A stretch of 47,320 bases of DNA from Saprospiraceae bacterium (GTDB lineage Bacteria > Bacteroidota > Bacteroidia > Chitinophagales > Saprospiraceae), in the NCBI GenBank assembly GCA_025056735.1, contig JANWVR010000053.1, forward strand, positions 1 through 47,320, written 5' to 3'. The position numbers were made by a program, and so were the translations under genes. Positions 16,995-25,200 of the stretch are shown piece after piece. The first letter of the stretch is position 1. Every line of letters starts with the position of its first letter. The notes under the pieces were generated by a model that saw nothing but the letters and a program-made list of their open reading frames with translations, was not told the origin of the DNA and searched no databases.

Positions 16995-17867
16995 TTAGCA
17001 AGCGTTGAAAAAGGCTTCTGAAAGGGCGAAGTCGTCAATCACGTCTGTTTTGGTCAGCACGGCGCTCAGGTTTCCATTGGCCCTCAATACAATGCAGCGA
17101 GCGTCGGATGGGTGGGCGTATCCCTGCTGTTGAAGCCATTGGTGGATGTCGGGCATCAGACCCGCCAGCTGCGCCCACAGGCACCTACCCGGCTTCTGGC
17201 CGCCGCCGGGAGCGAAAAAGATAGGGTCAGCTGTCTCGGCGGCCTCGCGTGCAGCCGCTTCAGCGCCCACGGTGATGAGGCGCACGGCTGTGTTTTCGCG
17301 CATAAACTGTCGCCACAGCTCCCGCGCTAAGCCAACATCCATGTCGGCAGGTAACGCGACCGTGCACATGAACCCTGGACTGGTCAGCGGCAACAGCAAC
17401 GGCGCTGGCGTTACCCCAGCAGTTCCCAATATCGCCTCATCGGTCGGCGCGTAAGCCCGATAGTAGTCGTGCACAGATTTCAAATGCGCCAGCACCGCAC
17501 CGGGAAACGCCGCCATAGCCAGGCCAGCAGCCTCCAGCGGACGCCCTGCACCGGGCGTTTCCTCCACGACATCCAGCACGCTGCGGGCAATCTCCTCCGC
17601 CACCTGCGCGCCAAATCCTTGAGCCTCAAAAGCCTGATAAATTTTCCATAGAAACACTAACCGCAGGCAATAGCGCTCCGCCGCCGAATAGCCAGCATCG
17701 GCGACCAACGCCCCACTGCCCGACAGCCACTGCGTCAGGCTGCTGGCAAGCGCAACCGGCACATCGCCAGCAGTGAGACCTTCCGGAAGACGGGCTGCCG
17801 CCTGAAAAGCAGCTGCCCATGGCGCCTTCGGGCGCAAGCCCAGAAATCTTGGAACAGTTGAAAACAT
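16995..17867 (-). CDS. Conserved-looking cytoplasmic protein of unknown function
   Basis: This 290-aa protein has no signal peptide, membrane helix or nucleotide-binding motif that I can see. The first 150 residues are alanine-rich helices; the second half mixes strands and helices (FMCTVALPADMDVGLARELW, ADPIFFAPGGGQKPGRCLWA, ARCIVLRANGNLSAVLTKTD). Codon choice is like that of the neighbours, so it looks like a resident gene. It leads a two-gene unit with the exported 576-aa protein. A weak TAATCTTG sequence upstream could be a degenerate -7 element. Function unknown. Confidence 0.78.
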   Translation of the reverse strand: MFSTVPRFLGLRPKAPWAAAFQAAARLPEGLTAGDVPVALASSLTQWLSGSGALVADAGYSAAERYCLRLVFLWKIYQAFEAQGFGAQVAEEIARSVLDVVEETPGAGRPLEAAGLAMAAFPGAVLAHLKSVHDYYRAYAPTDEAILGTAGVTPAPLLLPLTSPGFMCTVALPADMDVGLARELWRQFMRENTAVRLITVGAEAAAREAAETADPIFFAPGGGQKPGRCLWAQLAGLMPDIHQWLQQQGYAHPSDARCIVLRANGNLSAVLTKTDVIDDFALSEAFFNAC

Positions 17868-17963
17868 AGGTGGAGCACGGCTTGGGCTGGTGAAAAACAG
17901 GCAGCAAGATTACGAGCTTTCCAACGCATTCGAGGCAAAGTCTTCACCCTCACACACAGCTAC

Positions 17964-17971
17964 TACCTTTG
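17964..17971 (+). promoter_or_regulatory. -7 element TACCTTTG for the ABM-type gene
   Basis: TACCTTTGCC ends 20 bases before the ATG at 17992 and sits in the 124-bp divergent gap with the 290-aa gene. It predicts a leader of about 14 nt and supports the 17992 start over an upstream in-frame ATG at 17890. Confidence 0.55.
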
Positions 17972-17991
17972 CCACGCCTACCGACACGCCC

Positions 17992-18285
17992 ATGATCAAA
18001 CGCATCGTCAAAATGACCTTCCGGCCCGACGGGCTGAACACCTTCCTCCATGAGGTCTTCGAAGAAAGCAAAGAGCGAATCCGCGCCTTCCCAGGCTGCC
18101 AACACATGGAACTACTCCAATGCGCCGACGAACCTAACACGCTGTTCACCCTGAGCATCTGGGACGACGAGGCAGCCTTAGAACGCTACCGCCAGTCGGA
18201 ACTCTTCCAACGCACATGGGCGCGCACAAAGGCGCTCTTCGCTCAGCGCGCTGAGGCGTGGACGGTTAAGGAGGTGGAGGAATGA
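17992..18285 (+). CDS. Antibiotic biosynthesis monooxygenase (ABM) domain protein
   Basis: From the ATG at 17992 (MIKRIVKMTFRPDGLNTFLH) this is a 97-aa single-domain protein with the dimeric alpha/beta-barrel ABM pattern: strand KRIVKMTF, helix with FEESKERIRAFPGCQHMELL, then FTLSIWDDEAALERYRQSEL. Such proteins include quinol or heme-related monooxygenases and many of unknown substrate. The Bacteroidota type begins MIKRIVKMTF as here. The stop TGA is the first TGA of a heptamer repeat tract (18279-18327). Confidence 0.88.
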   Translation: MIKRIVKMTFRPDGLNTFLHEVFEESKERIRAFPGCQHMELLQCADEPNTLFTLSIWDDEAALERYRQSELFQRTWARTKALFAQRAEAWTVKEVEE

Positions 18286-18327
18286 GAAATGAGGAATGAA
18301 GAATGAAAAATGAAAAATGAAAAATAG
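18279..18327 (+). repeat. Heptanucleotide tandem repeat, AAAATGA type (7 units)
   Basis: The units are GGAATGA GAAATGA GGAATGA AGAATGA AAAATGA AAAATGA AAAATAG. The TGA of the first unit is the stop codon of the ABM-type gene. It is of the same class as the tracts at 19636-19684 and 33283-33317. Confidence 0.9.
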
Positions 18328-18349
18328 GGCTGGATTGGGCTTAAGCCTC

Positions 18350-18357
18350 TACCTTTA
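18350..18357 (+). promoter_or_regulatory. Possible -7 element TACCTTTA for the phospholipase C-like gene
   Basis: TACCTTTA differs from TAnnTTTG only in its last base. It lies 22 bases before the ATG at 18379, just beyond the repeat tract. Confidence 0.3.
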
Positions 18358-18378
18358 TAGCGCTTCAACGATTGCCAT

Positions 18379-19635
18379 ATGCGTTTCTGGTATTTGCTGG
18401 CCTTTGTAACGTGCGCCCTGTTGAGCCTATCGGGGCGCCGGGCGCCGGTAGCGTCTTTTTCGTGCGGTACACACGGGTGGTCGGGTTGTTCGGCAAGTTC
18501 AGCAGCATGGGGATTTTTTGCCCACCGCCGCATCAATCGCTTAGCGGTGATGACACTGCCGCCCGAAATGATGATCTTTTTCAAGAGGCACATAGATTGG
18601 CTGGCCGACCACGCCACTGATGCCGACATGCGCCGCTACGCCGTATTGGCCGAAGGGCCGCGCCATTACATTGACTTAGACGAATACGGCGAGCCTCCCT
18701 TTGCCGATCTTCCACGCACCTTTCCCGAAGCGCTCTTGCGTTACGCCGAAGTGTTCGGCATTACCACCGGAGGCGATACCACACTGCTTTACAGCTCAAA
18801 GCGCAACACATCCGCCGACTCGGCGGGTCTCTGGCGCCCTTACTTTGCTCGACATGTGGCGGCGGCCTTCTCAGACCCCGACCACATCCTCGACCCCGAC
18901 ACGTTGGCGCACTTCTTAGACGCCCACGACCTGCCCGCGCCTGCCCTCCGCGCGGCGTTCTTCACCGAAACGCTCTCGGCCCACGGCGTCCTGCCCTGGC
19001 ACCTGCAAAAAATGCAGCGCGACCTCGCCAACGCCTTCCGACGCCGCGATACCAAACGCATCCTCCGCCTATGCGCCGACATGGGACACTACATTGGCGA
19101 CGCCCACGTACCGCTGCACACCACCAGCAACTACAACGGCCAGAAAACCGGCCAGGTAGGCATCCACGCCTTCTGGGAAAGCCGCATCCCCGAACTCTTC
19201 GCCGACGAACAATACGACTACTTCGTCGGCAAGCCCCAATACATCGGCAACGCCACCGACCACTACTGGGGCATCGTCCTGCGCAGCCATACGCTGGTGG
19301 ATAGCGTGCTGACCATCGAACGCCGCCTGGGCCAACAGTACCCCGCCGACCAACAAAAATGCCCGGAAACACGCGGACGAACGGTCGTCATCGTGCCCTG
19401 CCCCGACTACGCCGCCGCCTACCAACAAGCCCTCAGCGGCATGGTCGAACGCCAGATGCGCGCCGCCATTCAGGCCGTCGCCTCCGCATGGTACTCCGCC
19501 TGGGTGGACGCCGGACAACCTAACCTAGGACGCTTAGACGAACCCATCTTCACTGACGACGAACGCAAGGAAGAAACATTGCTCAAACAACAGTATGAAA
19601 AAGGCCAGATATTGGGAAGACCCGAGGAGCAATGA
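18379..19635 (+). CDS. Exported zinc-dependent phospholipase C / S1-P1 nuclease-like protein
   Basis: This 418-aa protein has an N-terminal hydrophobic signal (MRFWYLLAFVTCALLSL) and an unusual Ser/Cys-rich linker before the mature start at WGFFAHRRINRLAV. In this fold the N-terminal Trp and a following His bind zinc. Further probable ligands are in GPRHYIDLDEYG, GVLPWHLQ and MGHYIGDAHVPLHTTSN. The family hydrolyses phosphate esters, lipids or nucleic acids; related Bacteroidota proteins are annotated as zinc-dependent phospholipase C, and the substrate here is unknown. Export is expected. The stop TGA starts a second heptamer repeat tract. It is convergent with the TIR gene. Confidence 0.88.
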   Translation: MRFWYLLAFVTCALLSLSGRRAPVASFSCGTHGWSGCSASSAAWGFFAHRRINRLAVMTLPPEMMIFFKRHIDWLADHATDADMRRYAVLAEGPRHYIDLDEYGEPPFADLPRTFPEALLRYAEVFGITTGGDTTLLYSSKRNTSADSAGLWRPYFARHVAAAFSDPDHILDPDTLAHFLDAHDLPAPALRAAFFTETLSAHGVLPWHLQKMQRDLANAFRRRDTKRILRLCADMGHYIGDAHVPLHTTSNYNGQKTGQVGIHAFWESRIPELFADEQYDYFVGKPQYIGNATDHYWGIVLRSHTLVDSVLTIERRLGQQYPADQQKCPETRGRTVVIVPCPDYAAAYQQALSGMVERQMRAAIQAVASAWYSAWVDAGQPNLGRLDEPIFTDDERKEETLLKQQYEKGQILGRPEEQ

Positions 19636-19684
19636 AAAGTGGAAAGTGAAAAGTGAAAAGTGAAAAGTGAAAAGTGAAAAGTGG
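19636..19684 (+). repeat. Heptanucleotide tandem repeat, AAAGTGA type (7 units)
   Basis: AAAGTGG, five AAAGTGA and AAAGTGG follow directly after the stop TGA of the phospholipase C-like gene, then GG. The stop codon itself sits in a GCAATGA unit in phase. The five central units are identical. Confidence 0.95.
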
Positions 19685-19747
19685 GGAGTTGCCTCAGTGG
19701 CTTTGGAGTAAAGACTCTTAGCGCCTTTTGGGTAGAAGACTTCTCGA

Positions 19748-22700
19748 TTAAAAACCTTGTGCCTCTACGTGGGCCATCCATTGCTCGGTGGTTTTCAGGT
19801 AAGCGCGTATTTCGCTGCGTTCCACTAAGTAATCAAAATTGAAAAAGCGGTTTTCGTAGTGGTTGCCCGGCAGCGGCAGCAGGCCGAGGAAGTAGCTGTT
19901 CCATCGGATGCGTCCTTTGCCTTCCAGTTCCTCTAAAGGCAGGTACAGGAAGTCTGGGTTGGGATAGAAGCGGAAGATACCTTTGAGTTTTCGGATGATG
20001 CCGATGGCGATTTCACGCTCTGGGCGTTTGTTTTCGGGCAGGACGGGGCTGATTTCGCGGTAGTAGCGTTTTTCTTCTTCGGCAAACCGGCGCTGGGCGA
20101 TGCGGCGGCGGGCTTCCATGACTGGAAAGCGGTCGGGCATTTGTCGGACAATCTGGCGCAAGATGTCGGGTGGGTCGAAGCCGAAGGGCATTTCCGCAGG
20201 CCAGGGCAGGGCTTCCCCGCTTTCGGGCGCTACATCTATCCACGGCAGTTTGTGCTCGAGCGTCAGTTCGTCGAAGACGAATTGCAGCAAGTCTGGGTCG
20301 GGGTGCAGGTCGCGGTATTGGTGTAGGGCCTCGAGCAGGAGTTTGGCTACTGCATAACGTTGGCGTTCGTCGCCGGCAGGTATTTTCTGATAGTCGGGCA
20401 GAATATGCCTGCGGAAGAGGTTGTGATTCAGAATGCGCAAGGCAACCTCTTGCGGTAGGTTGGCAGGGCCCTCCAGGGCAGCGCGCATTTCTCTGACGGC
20501 GTCGTAGCCCAGCGCTAAGCTATCGGGCAGTGTTTCCAAGCGAAAGGGCGAGAATTGCATCCACATGAGGGCGCGCTCGCCAAGCAATTCCAGCAGGATG
20601 CGCTGGAGCAGCGGCGCAGCCTGGTCGGGTAAGGCGAGCCAGGCGCTTCTCCAGTCGCGCAGGCACTGAATAATGGTGCTGCGCGCCTCTATGGGATCTG
20701 GGCGTCGAAAGTCTGTGTACTCCAGCTGGCGGCGCATGTCCTCGTAGCGCTGGTCGGCCCGAGCGACGAACTGGCGATGTACAGCCGCCAGCAGGTTGGG
20801 CTGCACCTGCATCCAGCCGGCGCGGCCCGCGTGATCGCGGATGATCTTTTCGACTACGCCGACGGCGTCGAAGCGAAAGCGCGCACATTCCGGGTGGGCG
20901 CGCAGCTGCCCATACTCATCTAAGATGAACCACATCAGGTTGCCAATGGCCTGCGGCGGCGTGCTCGATGCCACCGGCTGCAGCAGGTCGGGCAATAGCT
21001 GCTCGACGGCAAAGCGCAGAAAGGACTCGTCGTCAGCGTAGCCCTCGTCGCCAAAGACTTTGTAGCCCAGCAGGGCGGCATCCACCAATTCGAGGACAGA
21101 CTCGTACAGGTCGGTGAATTGCACGTAGCGGCGCTGCTCCTCCGCCACCTGCGCCTGCAAGCGGAAGCGCTTGGCCCGCAGGTTGAACAGCAGGTTTTCG
21201 CGCAACTGGCGGTTCATCAGCGCATCATCGTCGGCATTAGAGATGGCCTCCAGCATGCCGATAACCTCGCGGATTTCGCTTTCGATGCCAAAGTCCTCGT
21301 GCGAGGCAAAGCGAAATTCATCGTTGATGATCTCCACGCGCCGGATGTAGTCGTACTTACCGCCATTGCACATCTCGTTGACAGCCAGCTCCAAAAAGCC
21401 GCGATAGGGGTGCACTGTTCGGTACAGCATCATCGCCGTCTGGATGATACGCGCCACGGCAGCCCGATTATCGGGCGCTTCGGCGCTGTGGCGGCCCGTG
21501 TGCAGGATGTAGTCGTTTTCAAAAGTGCTGTATAGGCGCAGCAGTGCGTGCGAGAGCGCTTCAGCGGTGGCTTTCAGGTTGTACATACCTGCCTCCGAAG
21601 GGCATTTGCCCGCCCGCTGGTATTCGGCAAAACGCCCGGCATACACAACGACGTGGTTGAGTTTGCTCTGAGTACCATAGACGGCGTCGTGGATGATGCG
21701 GTCTGGATTTTCTTTTTTTAGATAAGAAATCAACAGCATCTCGTACAGTTGGGCCGACTGCGGGTCAAGGTGGGCGCGCACGTGTTCGCACAAGGCGTGC
21801 GCGCGGGCGTATTGGCCGGCGCCTAGAGCATCCTGGGCCAGCAGCAGATTTCGGCGGAACTCCTGCTGCTGTTGGAGGGTCAGCGTGCCCACGCCTTCCC
21901 AGATTTCGTCGTTGTGCGCCTGCGCGGGCAGGTTGAGCGTGTCCGGGATGTGAATTTCGCCAAACGGCAGATACAGGCCCGCCAGCGTGTCGGGCGGTGT
22001 TGGGAGTGGCGTCCAGCCGTAGTAGCCCTCGGCAAAAATGCTGGGCCAGTTGTCGCGAAAGCGGCGCTCGTCTATGCGCGTGATGACGTGCCCGAGGTCT
22101 AAGCGGATGGCCTCCATCGTTTGCCGAAACGTCTCGAAGGAGAGCTTGCTGCGCTGGCTTTGCTGGCGCCATTCGGCGAAGGCGTCTTCCAATTGAAACA
22201 GGTCGTCGGGCGTGCGCTCAGGGTGAAAGAGGCGTTTGAGCAACTCGAACAGCGGCCCCAGATCACAGTGCTGGAGCCACACTAACAGGCGCTCGCGCAC
22301 ATCTTCGAAGGTAAGCGCAAAGGCCGGCCCTTGAGGCAGTGGAAACAGCTCTTGCGAGCGCACTATGCCCAGTAGCAAGTCGCGGGCGCGCGCCGCAGCG
22401 CGTTTCAGCTGGCTCTCCCGACTCACCAAGCCGCCCTCTACCGGCTCGTCGAGCGAGGGCGACACAGGGAAGCCCGCCAGCACCGCCGGGACAAACGCAG
22501 CCCGCACCAACAATACCAACACCTGAAGCGCTCCATCCCGGCGGCGATGCTCCTGCACGGCCTTTTCTACCTCCCAACGCACGTTCGGCGCATCTAAATA
22601 ATGCGGCGACAGACAGGCCACAAACAGGTCAGCCTGCTCCAGATATTCCGTGGCTTCGCGCCGGTAGTCCTCTTCTGCCACCGCCATGGGGTTCCAAAAA

Positions 22701-22810
22701 TCCAACTCATAGCCCTCCAACGCCTGCGTCAGGTGTCGGCAAAAGTCGTCCGCCGTTTGAATGTCCGACGTGTCGAAAGAGGTGTAAATACGCCAGGAAC
22801 GCCCCCACAT
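19748..22810 (-). CDS. Large TIR-domain protein with helical/TPR-like region
   Basis: Residues 1-110 of this 1020-aa protein fit a TIR domain: strand RIYTSFDTSD, helix DDFCRHLTQALEGYELDFW, then ATEYLEQADLFVACLSPHYL and the helix NVRWEVEKAV with E80 or E82 in the position of the NADase glutamate. The remaining 900 residues are mostly alpha-helical, with a TPR-like pair near 310-375 (QDALGAGQYARAHALCEHVR), and I recognise no other domain. There is no P-loop, so it is not a canonical STAND protein. No signal peptide or membrane helix was seen. Bacterial TIR proteins often cleave NAD+ in phage defence; that role is inferred here. No obvious partner is adjacent: ade precedes it in the chromosome and a phospholipase C-like gene is convergent. 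Confidence 0.82.
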   Translation of the reverse strand: MWGRSWRIYTSFDTSDIQTADDFCRHLTQALEGYELDFWNPMAVAEEDYRREATEYLEQADLFVACLSPHYLDAPNVRWEVEKAVQEHRRRDGALQVLVLLVRAAFVPAVLAGFPVSPSLDEPVEGGLVSRESQLKRAAARARDLLLGIVRSQELFPLPQGPAFALTFEDVRERLLVWLQHCDLGPLFELLKRLFHPERTPDDLFQLEDAFAEWRQQSQRSKLSFETFRQTMEAIRLDLGHVITRIDERRFRDNWPSIFAEGYYGWTPLPTPPDTLAGLYLPFGEIHIPDTLNLPAQAHNDEIWEGVGTLTLQQQQEFRRNLLLAQDALGAGQYARAHALCEHVRAHLDPQSAQLYEMLLISYLKKENPDRIIHDAVYGTQSKLNHVVVYAGRFAEYQRAGKCPSEAGMYNLKATAEALSHALLRLYSTFENDYILHTGRHSAEAPDNRAAVARIIQTAMMLYRTVHPYRGFLELAVNEMCNGGKYDYIRRVEIINDEFRFASHEDFGIESEIREVIGMLEAISNADDDALMNRQLRENLLFNLRAKRFRLQAQVAEEQRRYVQFTDLYESVLELVDAALLGYKVFGDEGYADDESFLRFAVEQLLPDLLQPVASSTPPQAIGNLMWFILDEYGQLRAHPECARFRFDAVGVVEKIIRDHAGRAGWMQVQPNLLAAVHRQFVARADQRYEDMRRQLEYTDFRRPDPIEARSTIIQCLRDWRSAWLALPDQAAPLLQRILLELLGERALMWMQFSPFRLETLPDSLALGYDAVREMRAALEGPANLPQEVALRILNHNLFRRHILPDYQKIPAGDERQRYAVAKLLLEALHQYRDLHPDPDLLQFVFDELTLEHKLPWIDVAPESGEALPWPAEMPFGFDPPDILRQIVRQMPDRFPVMEARRRIAQRRFAEEEKRYYREISPVLPENKRPEREIAIGIIRKLKGIFRFYPNPDFLYLPLEELEGKGRIRWNSYFLGLLPLPGNHYENRFFNFDYLVERSEIRAYLKTTEQWMAHVEAQGF

Positions 22811-22815
22811 GGCGG

Positions 22816-22823
22816 CAAATGTA
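22816..22823 (-). promoter_or_regulatory. -7 element TACATTTG placed 5 bases before the TIR gene ATG
   Basis: Minus-strand TACATTTGCCGCC leads straight into the ATG at 22810. With a start site 5-7 bases below a -7 element the mRNA would be leaderless. No -33 TTG was seen. Confidence 0.45.
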
Positions 22824-22892
22824 CGCGGACACAGGCGAAGCGCAGCCGCCAGCGCTCTGCCCTTCTCTGCTGCGCTCCTGTTTGCTGAGCGT

Positions 22893-24536
22893 TCAGAAGC
22901 GCACCTCTACTTCCACATGTCCGAACTGCTCCACGTCGAACAGACCAAGATCAGTCATTTTCAGCACCGGAATGACGGGCAGGGCCAGGAAGGACAGTGT
23001 CATAAATGGTGCTCGCAACGGGCAGTGGAGCATTTCGCGCGTCCAGGCGTCTAAGGCGGCGTAGTTGCGCGCTAGCGTATAGCCGTTGTCTGGGCTCATC
23101 AGCCCGGCAATGGGCAGCGGCAACACACGCGTATTGCCCTGGCCGTCGGTGGCGCTGATGCCTCCGCGCGCCTCGATAACGGCGTTGACGGCGGCGCACA
23201 GCGAGGCGTCGTCGGCGCTAACGGCCACGATATTGTGTGAGTCATGAGCTACGCTGGAAGCCACAGCTCCGCGCTGCAAGCCGAAGCCGCTAACAAAGCC
23301 CACAGCAGGCGGCGCGTCGGCATAGCGATTGACGACGGCGATTTTCAGCACGTCTTGCCCCGGATAGGCCATCAGCCAACCGTCCTGCACGCGAGCGCGG
23401 CCTTCTTCACTGCCAGTGATGATCTGGCCATCCCACACGCGGATGAGGCGCACAATGCCGGCCCCCCGGGCGCGCAGCCGGAAGTCTTCAGGGCGTTTGG
23501 GCTGCGCAGCAAAGGCATTGGGCGTTGGCGCCGCGCGATGAGGCAACAGCGGCTGGCCATTAGCGGCCACGCGCTCGCCGCCGATGTAGGTTTCCAGCAC
23601 GTGGAAGTCTGTCAAGTCGCTCACGCGAATGAAATCAGCCGGGTCGCCTTCGCGCAACAGCCCCACCGGTAAGCCGTAGTGCCCCACTGGATTGACGGAC
23701 GCTGCGCGCAGGGTGTCGAACAGGTCGCAGCCCTTGGCTACGGCGCGCGCCACCAGGCGGTCTATGTGCCCGCGAAGCAGATCATCGGGGTGCTTGTCGT
23801 CGCTGCAAAACATGACCTGCTGCGGAAACTCCAACAACAGCGGCCACAACGCTTCAAAGTTGCGCGCAGCGCTGCCCTCGCGGATGAGAATGCGCACCCC
23901 CAGCAGCGCCTTTTCGCGCCCTTCCTCGAAAGCAAAACACTCGTGATCGGTGGAAATGCCCGCCTCGAAGTAACGCCGGGCCGCTTCGCCGCGCAAACCA
24001 GGTGCATGCCCATCCACAGGCTTGCCCACGTGCTGCGCCGCCCGAATTTTGGCCATCACCTGCCCATCGGCATGCAATACGCCGGGGAAGTTCATCATCT
24101 CCGACAGATAGCCAATGTCGGGCCGTTGCAACAGCCGCTCTACCGCTGCCGCATCTAAGGCTGCACCGGCAGTCTCAAACGAGGTAGCAGGCACGCACGA
24201 CGGCGCGCCAAAACAAAACTTAACTGGCGAACGACGCGCCTCCTCGAGCATGTATAACACGCCCTCCTCGCCCAAAACATTCGCTATCTCGTGCGGATCG
24301 GAGACCGTAGCCACCGTGCCGTGCACTACAGCCAGACGACCAAACTCCGCCGGCGGCAACATGCTGCTCTCGATATGTACGTGGGCATCTACAAAACCCG
24401 GAAGCAAGTAGCCCGCTTCCGCAGGCGCCTCCGCGAGCGCGCGAATGCTCCGGATACGGCCATGCTCTACGACAACCGCAGCCGGATAAATGCGGCGCTG
24501 ATGAACGTCAACAAGTTGTGCCGTATGGGTCGCCAT
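22893..24536 (-). CDS. ade: Adenine deaminase
   Basis: From the ATG at 24536 (MATHTAQLVDVHQRRIYPAA) the protein is 547 aa, within the normal range. The amidohydrolase metal motif GFVDAHVHIESSMLPP is near residue 47. GTVATVSDPHEIANVLG, SDDKHPDDLL and the C-terminal AVASSVAHDSHNIVAVSADD are hallmarks of bacterial Ade. The enzyme deaminates adenine to hypoxanthine for purine salvage. A longer frame begins at 24614 but its 26 extra residues are Ser/Leu-rich and unlike the family. It stands 82 bases from the TIR gene's start, on the same strand. Confidence 0.96.
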   Translation of the reverse strand: MATHTAQLVDVHQRRIYPAAVVVEHGRIRSIRALAEAPAEAGYLLPGFVDAHVHIESSMLPPAEFGRLAVVHGTVATVSDPHEIANVLGEEGVLYMLEEARRSPVKFCFGAPSCVPATSFETAGAALDAAAVERLLQRPDIGYLSEMMNFPGVLHADGQVMAKIRAAQHVGKPVDGHAPGLRGEAARRYFEAGISTDHECFAFEEGREKALLGVRILIREGSAARNFEALWPLLLEFPQQVMFCSDDKHPDDLLRGHIDRLVARAVAKGCDLFDTLRAASVNPVGHYGLPVGLLREGDPADFIRVSDLTDFHVLETYIGGERVAANGQPLLPHRAAPTPNAFAAQPKRPEDFRLRARGAGIVRLIRVWDGQIITGSEEGRARVQDGWLMAYPGQDVLKIAVVNRYADAPPAVGFVSGFGLQRGAVASSVAHDSHNIVAVSADDASLCAAVNAVIEARGGISATDGQGNTRVLPLPIAGLMSPDNGYTLARNYAALDAWTREMLHCPLRAPFMTLSFLALPVIPVLKMTDLGLFDVEQFGHVEVEVRF

Positions 24537-25200
24537 AGTCGAGGAGGAGGTTATGGATGATAACGAAAGGCTAAGGTAAGGAAAACGGAGCAAGGAGGCC
24601 ACCCCACAGGACAAAGGAAGAAAAAATCCGGTCAGCGCCCGTTTTCTTGCAAATGGTTTGCCTCAGAAATGTCCTCCGCACAGGCTTCCGGCATGGTACC
24701 TGAATGCGATGCGGCAGGCCGTTGGCGAAGCGCAGGTTTGTAAAATTATCGCGCATTTGGGGCATTGAGCAATATGGGCATGCAGACAAAGCAATCCGAG
24801 GAAAGGCAGGAGATTTACGAAGCCTCGTTATCTGCTCGCGCTTGCCTGTTGGCTTCTTCCTAATTCGGATGCGTAGCCCAAGACGATACGACCGGAGGGA
24901 ACTCTCTTTTTTTACGAGTGCTTCCAACAGGCAACGGCTGTTGGCTGCTCAACGAATGGCGCGCACTCCTCCAACTCACCGTGGGGCACTTGCGGAATTT
25001 TATCTACTTCACCTGTAACGCTATGCTTTCAAAAGAAAGGTTTACTACGAGCAATTTTACTTCGTTTTCGCGAATGCGGCGCATAAAAAACGCACTCGCT
25101 CGAAGTTTTGTTAAGTTTCCTCGGAAATCGCCAGAAATAAATCCAAGGCTATCCCTTCGTCTCGCAGCGCACCCTCCCCTTAGCCTGCTGCCCTTAGATC
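24537..25200. other. Intergenic stretch without a recognised gene
   Basis: These 664 bases between ade and acs hold only short overlapping reading frames with no recognisable protein, no clear TAnnTTTG element and no strong hairpin. The part from about 24,990 to 25,160 is visibly richer in A/T than its surroundings. It may be a remnant of a lost gene, but nothing identifies which. Confidence 0.5.

Noticed and set aside
19636..19684. Repeat tract as a CRISPR array
   Set aside because: The units are 7 bp with no spacers; it is a simple tandem repeat and no cas gene is present.
22339..23064. 241-codon frame across the TIR-ade junction on the plus strand
   Set aside because: Pro/Ser/Arg-rich, crosses the boundary between two convincing minus-strand genes, and has no domain.
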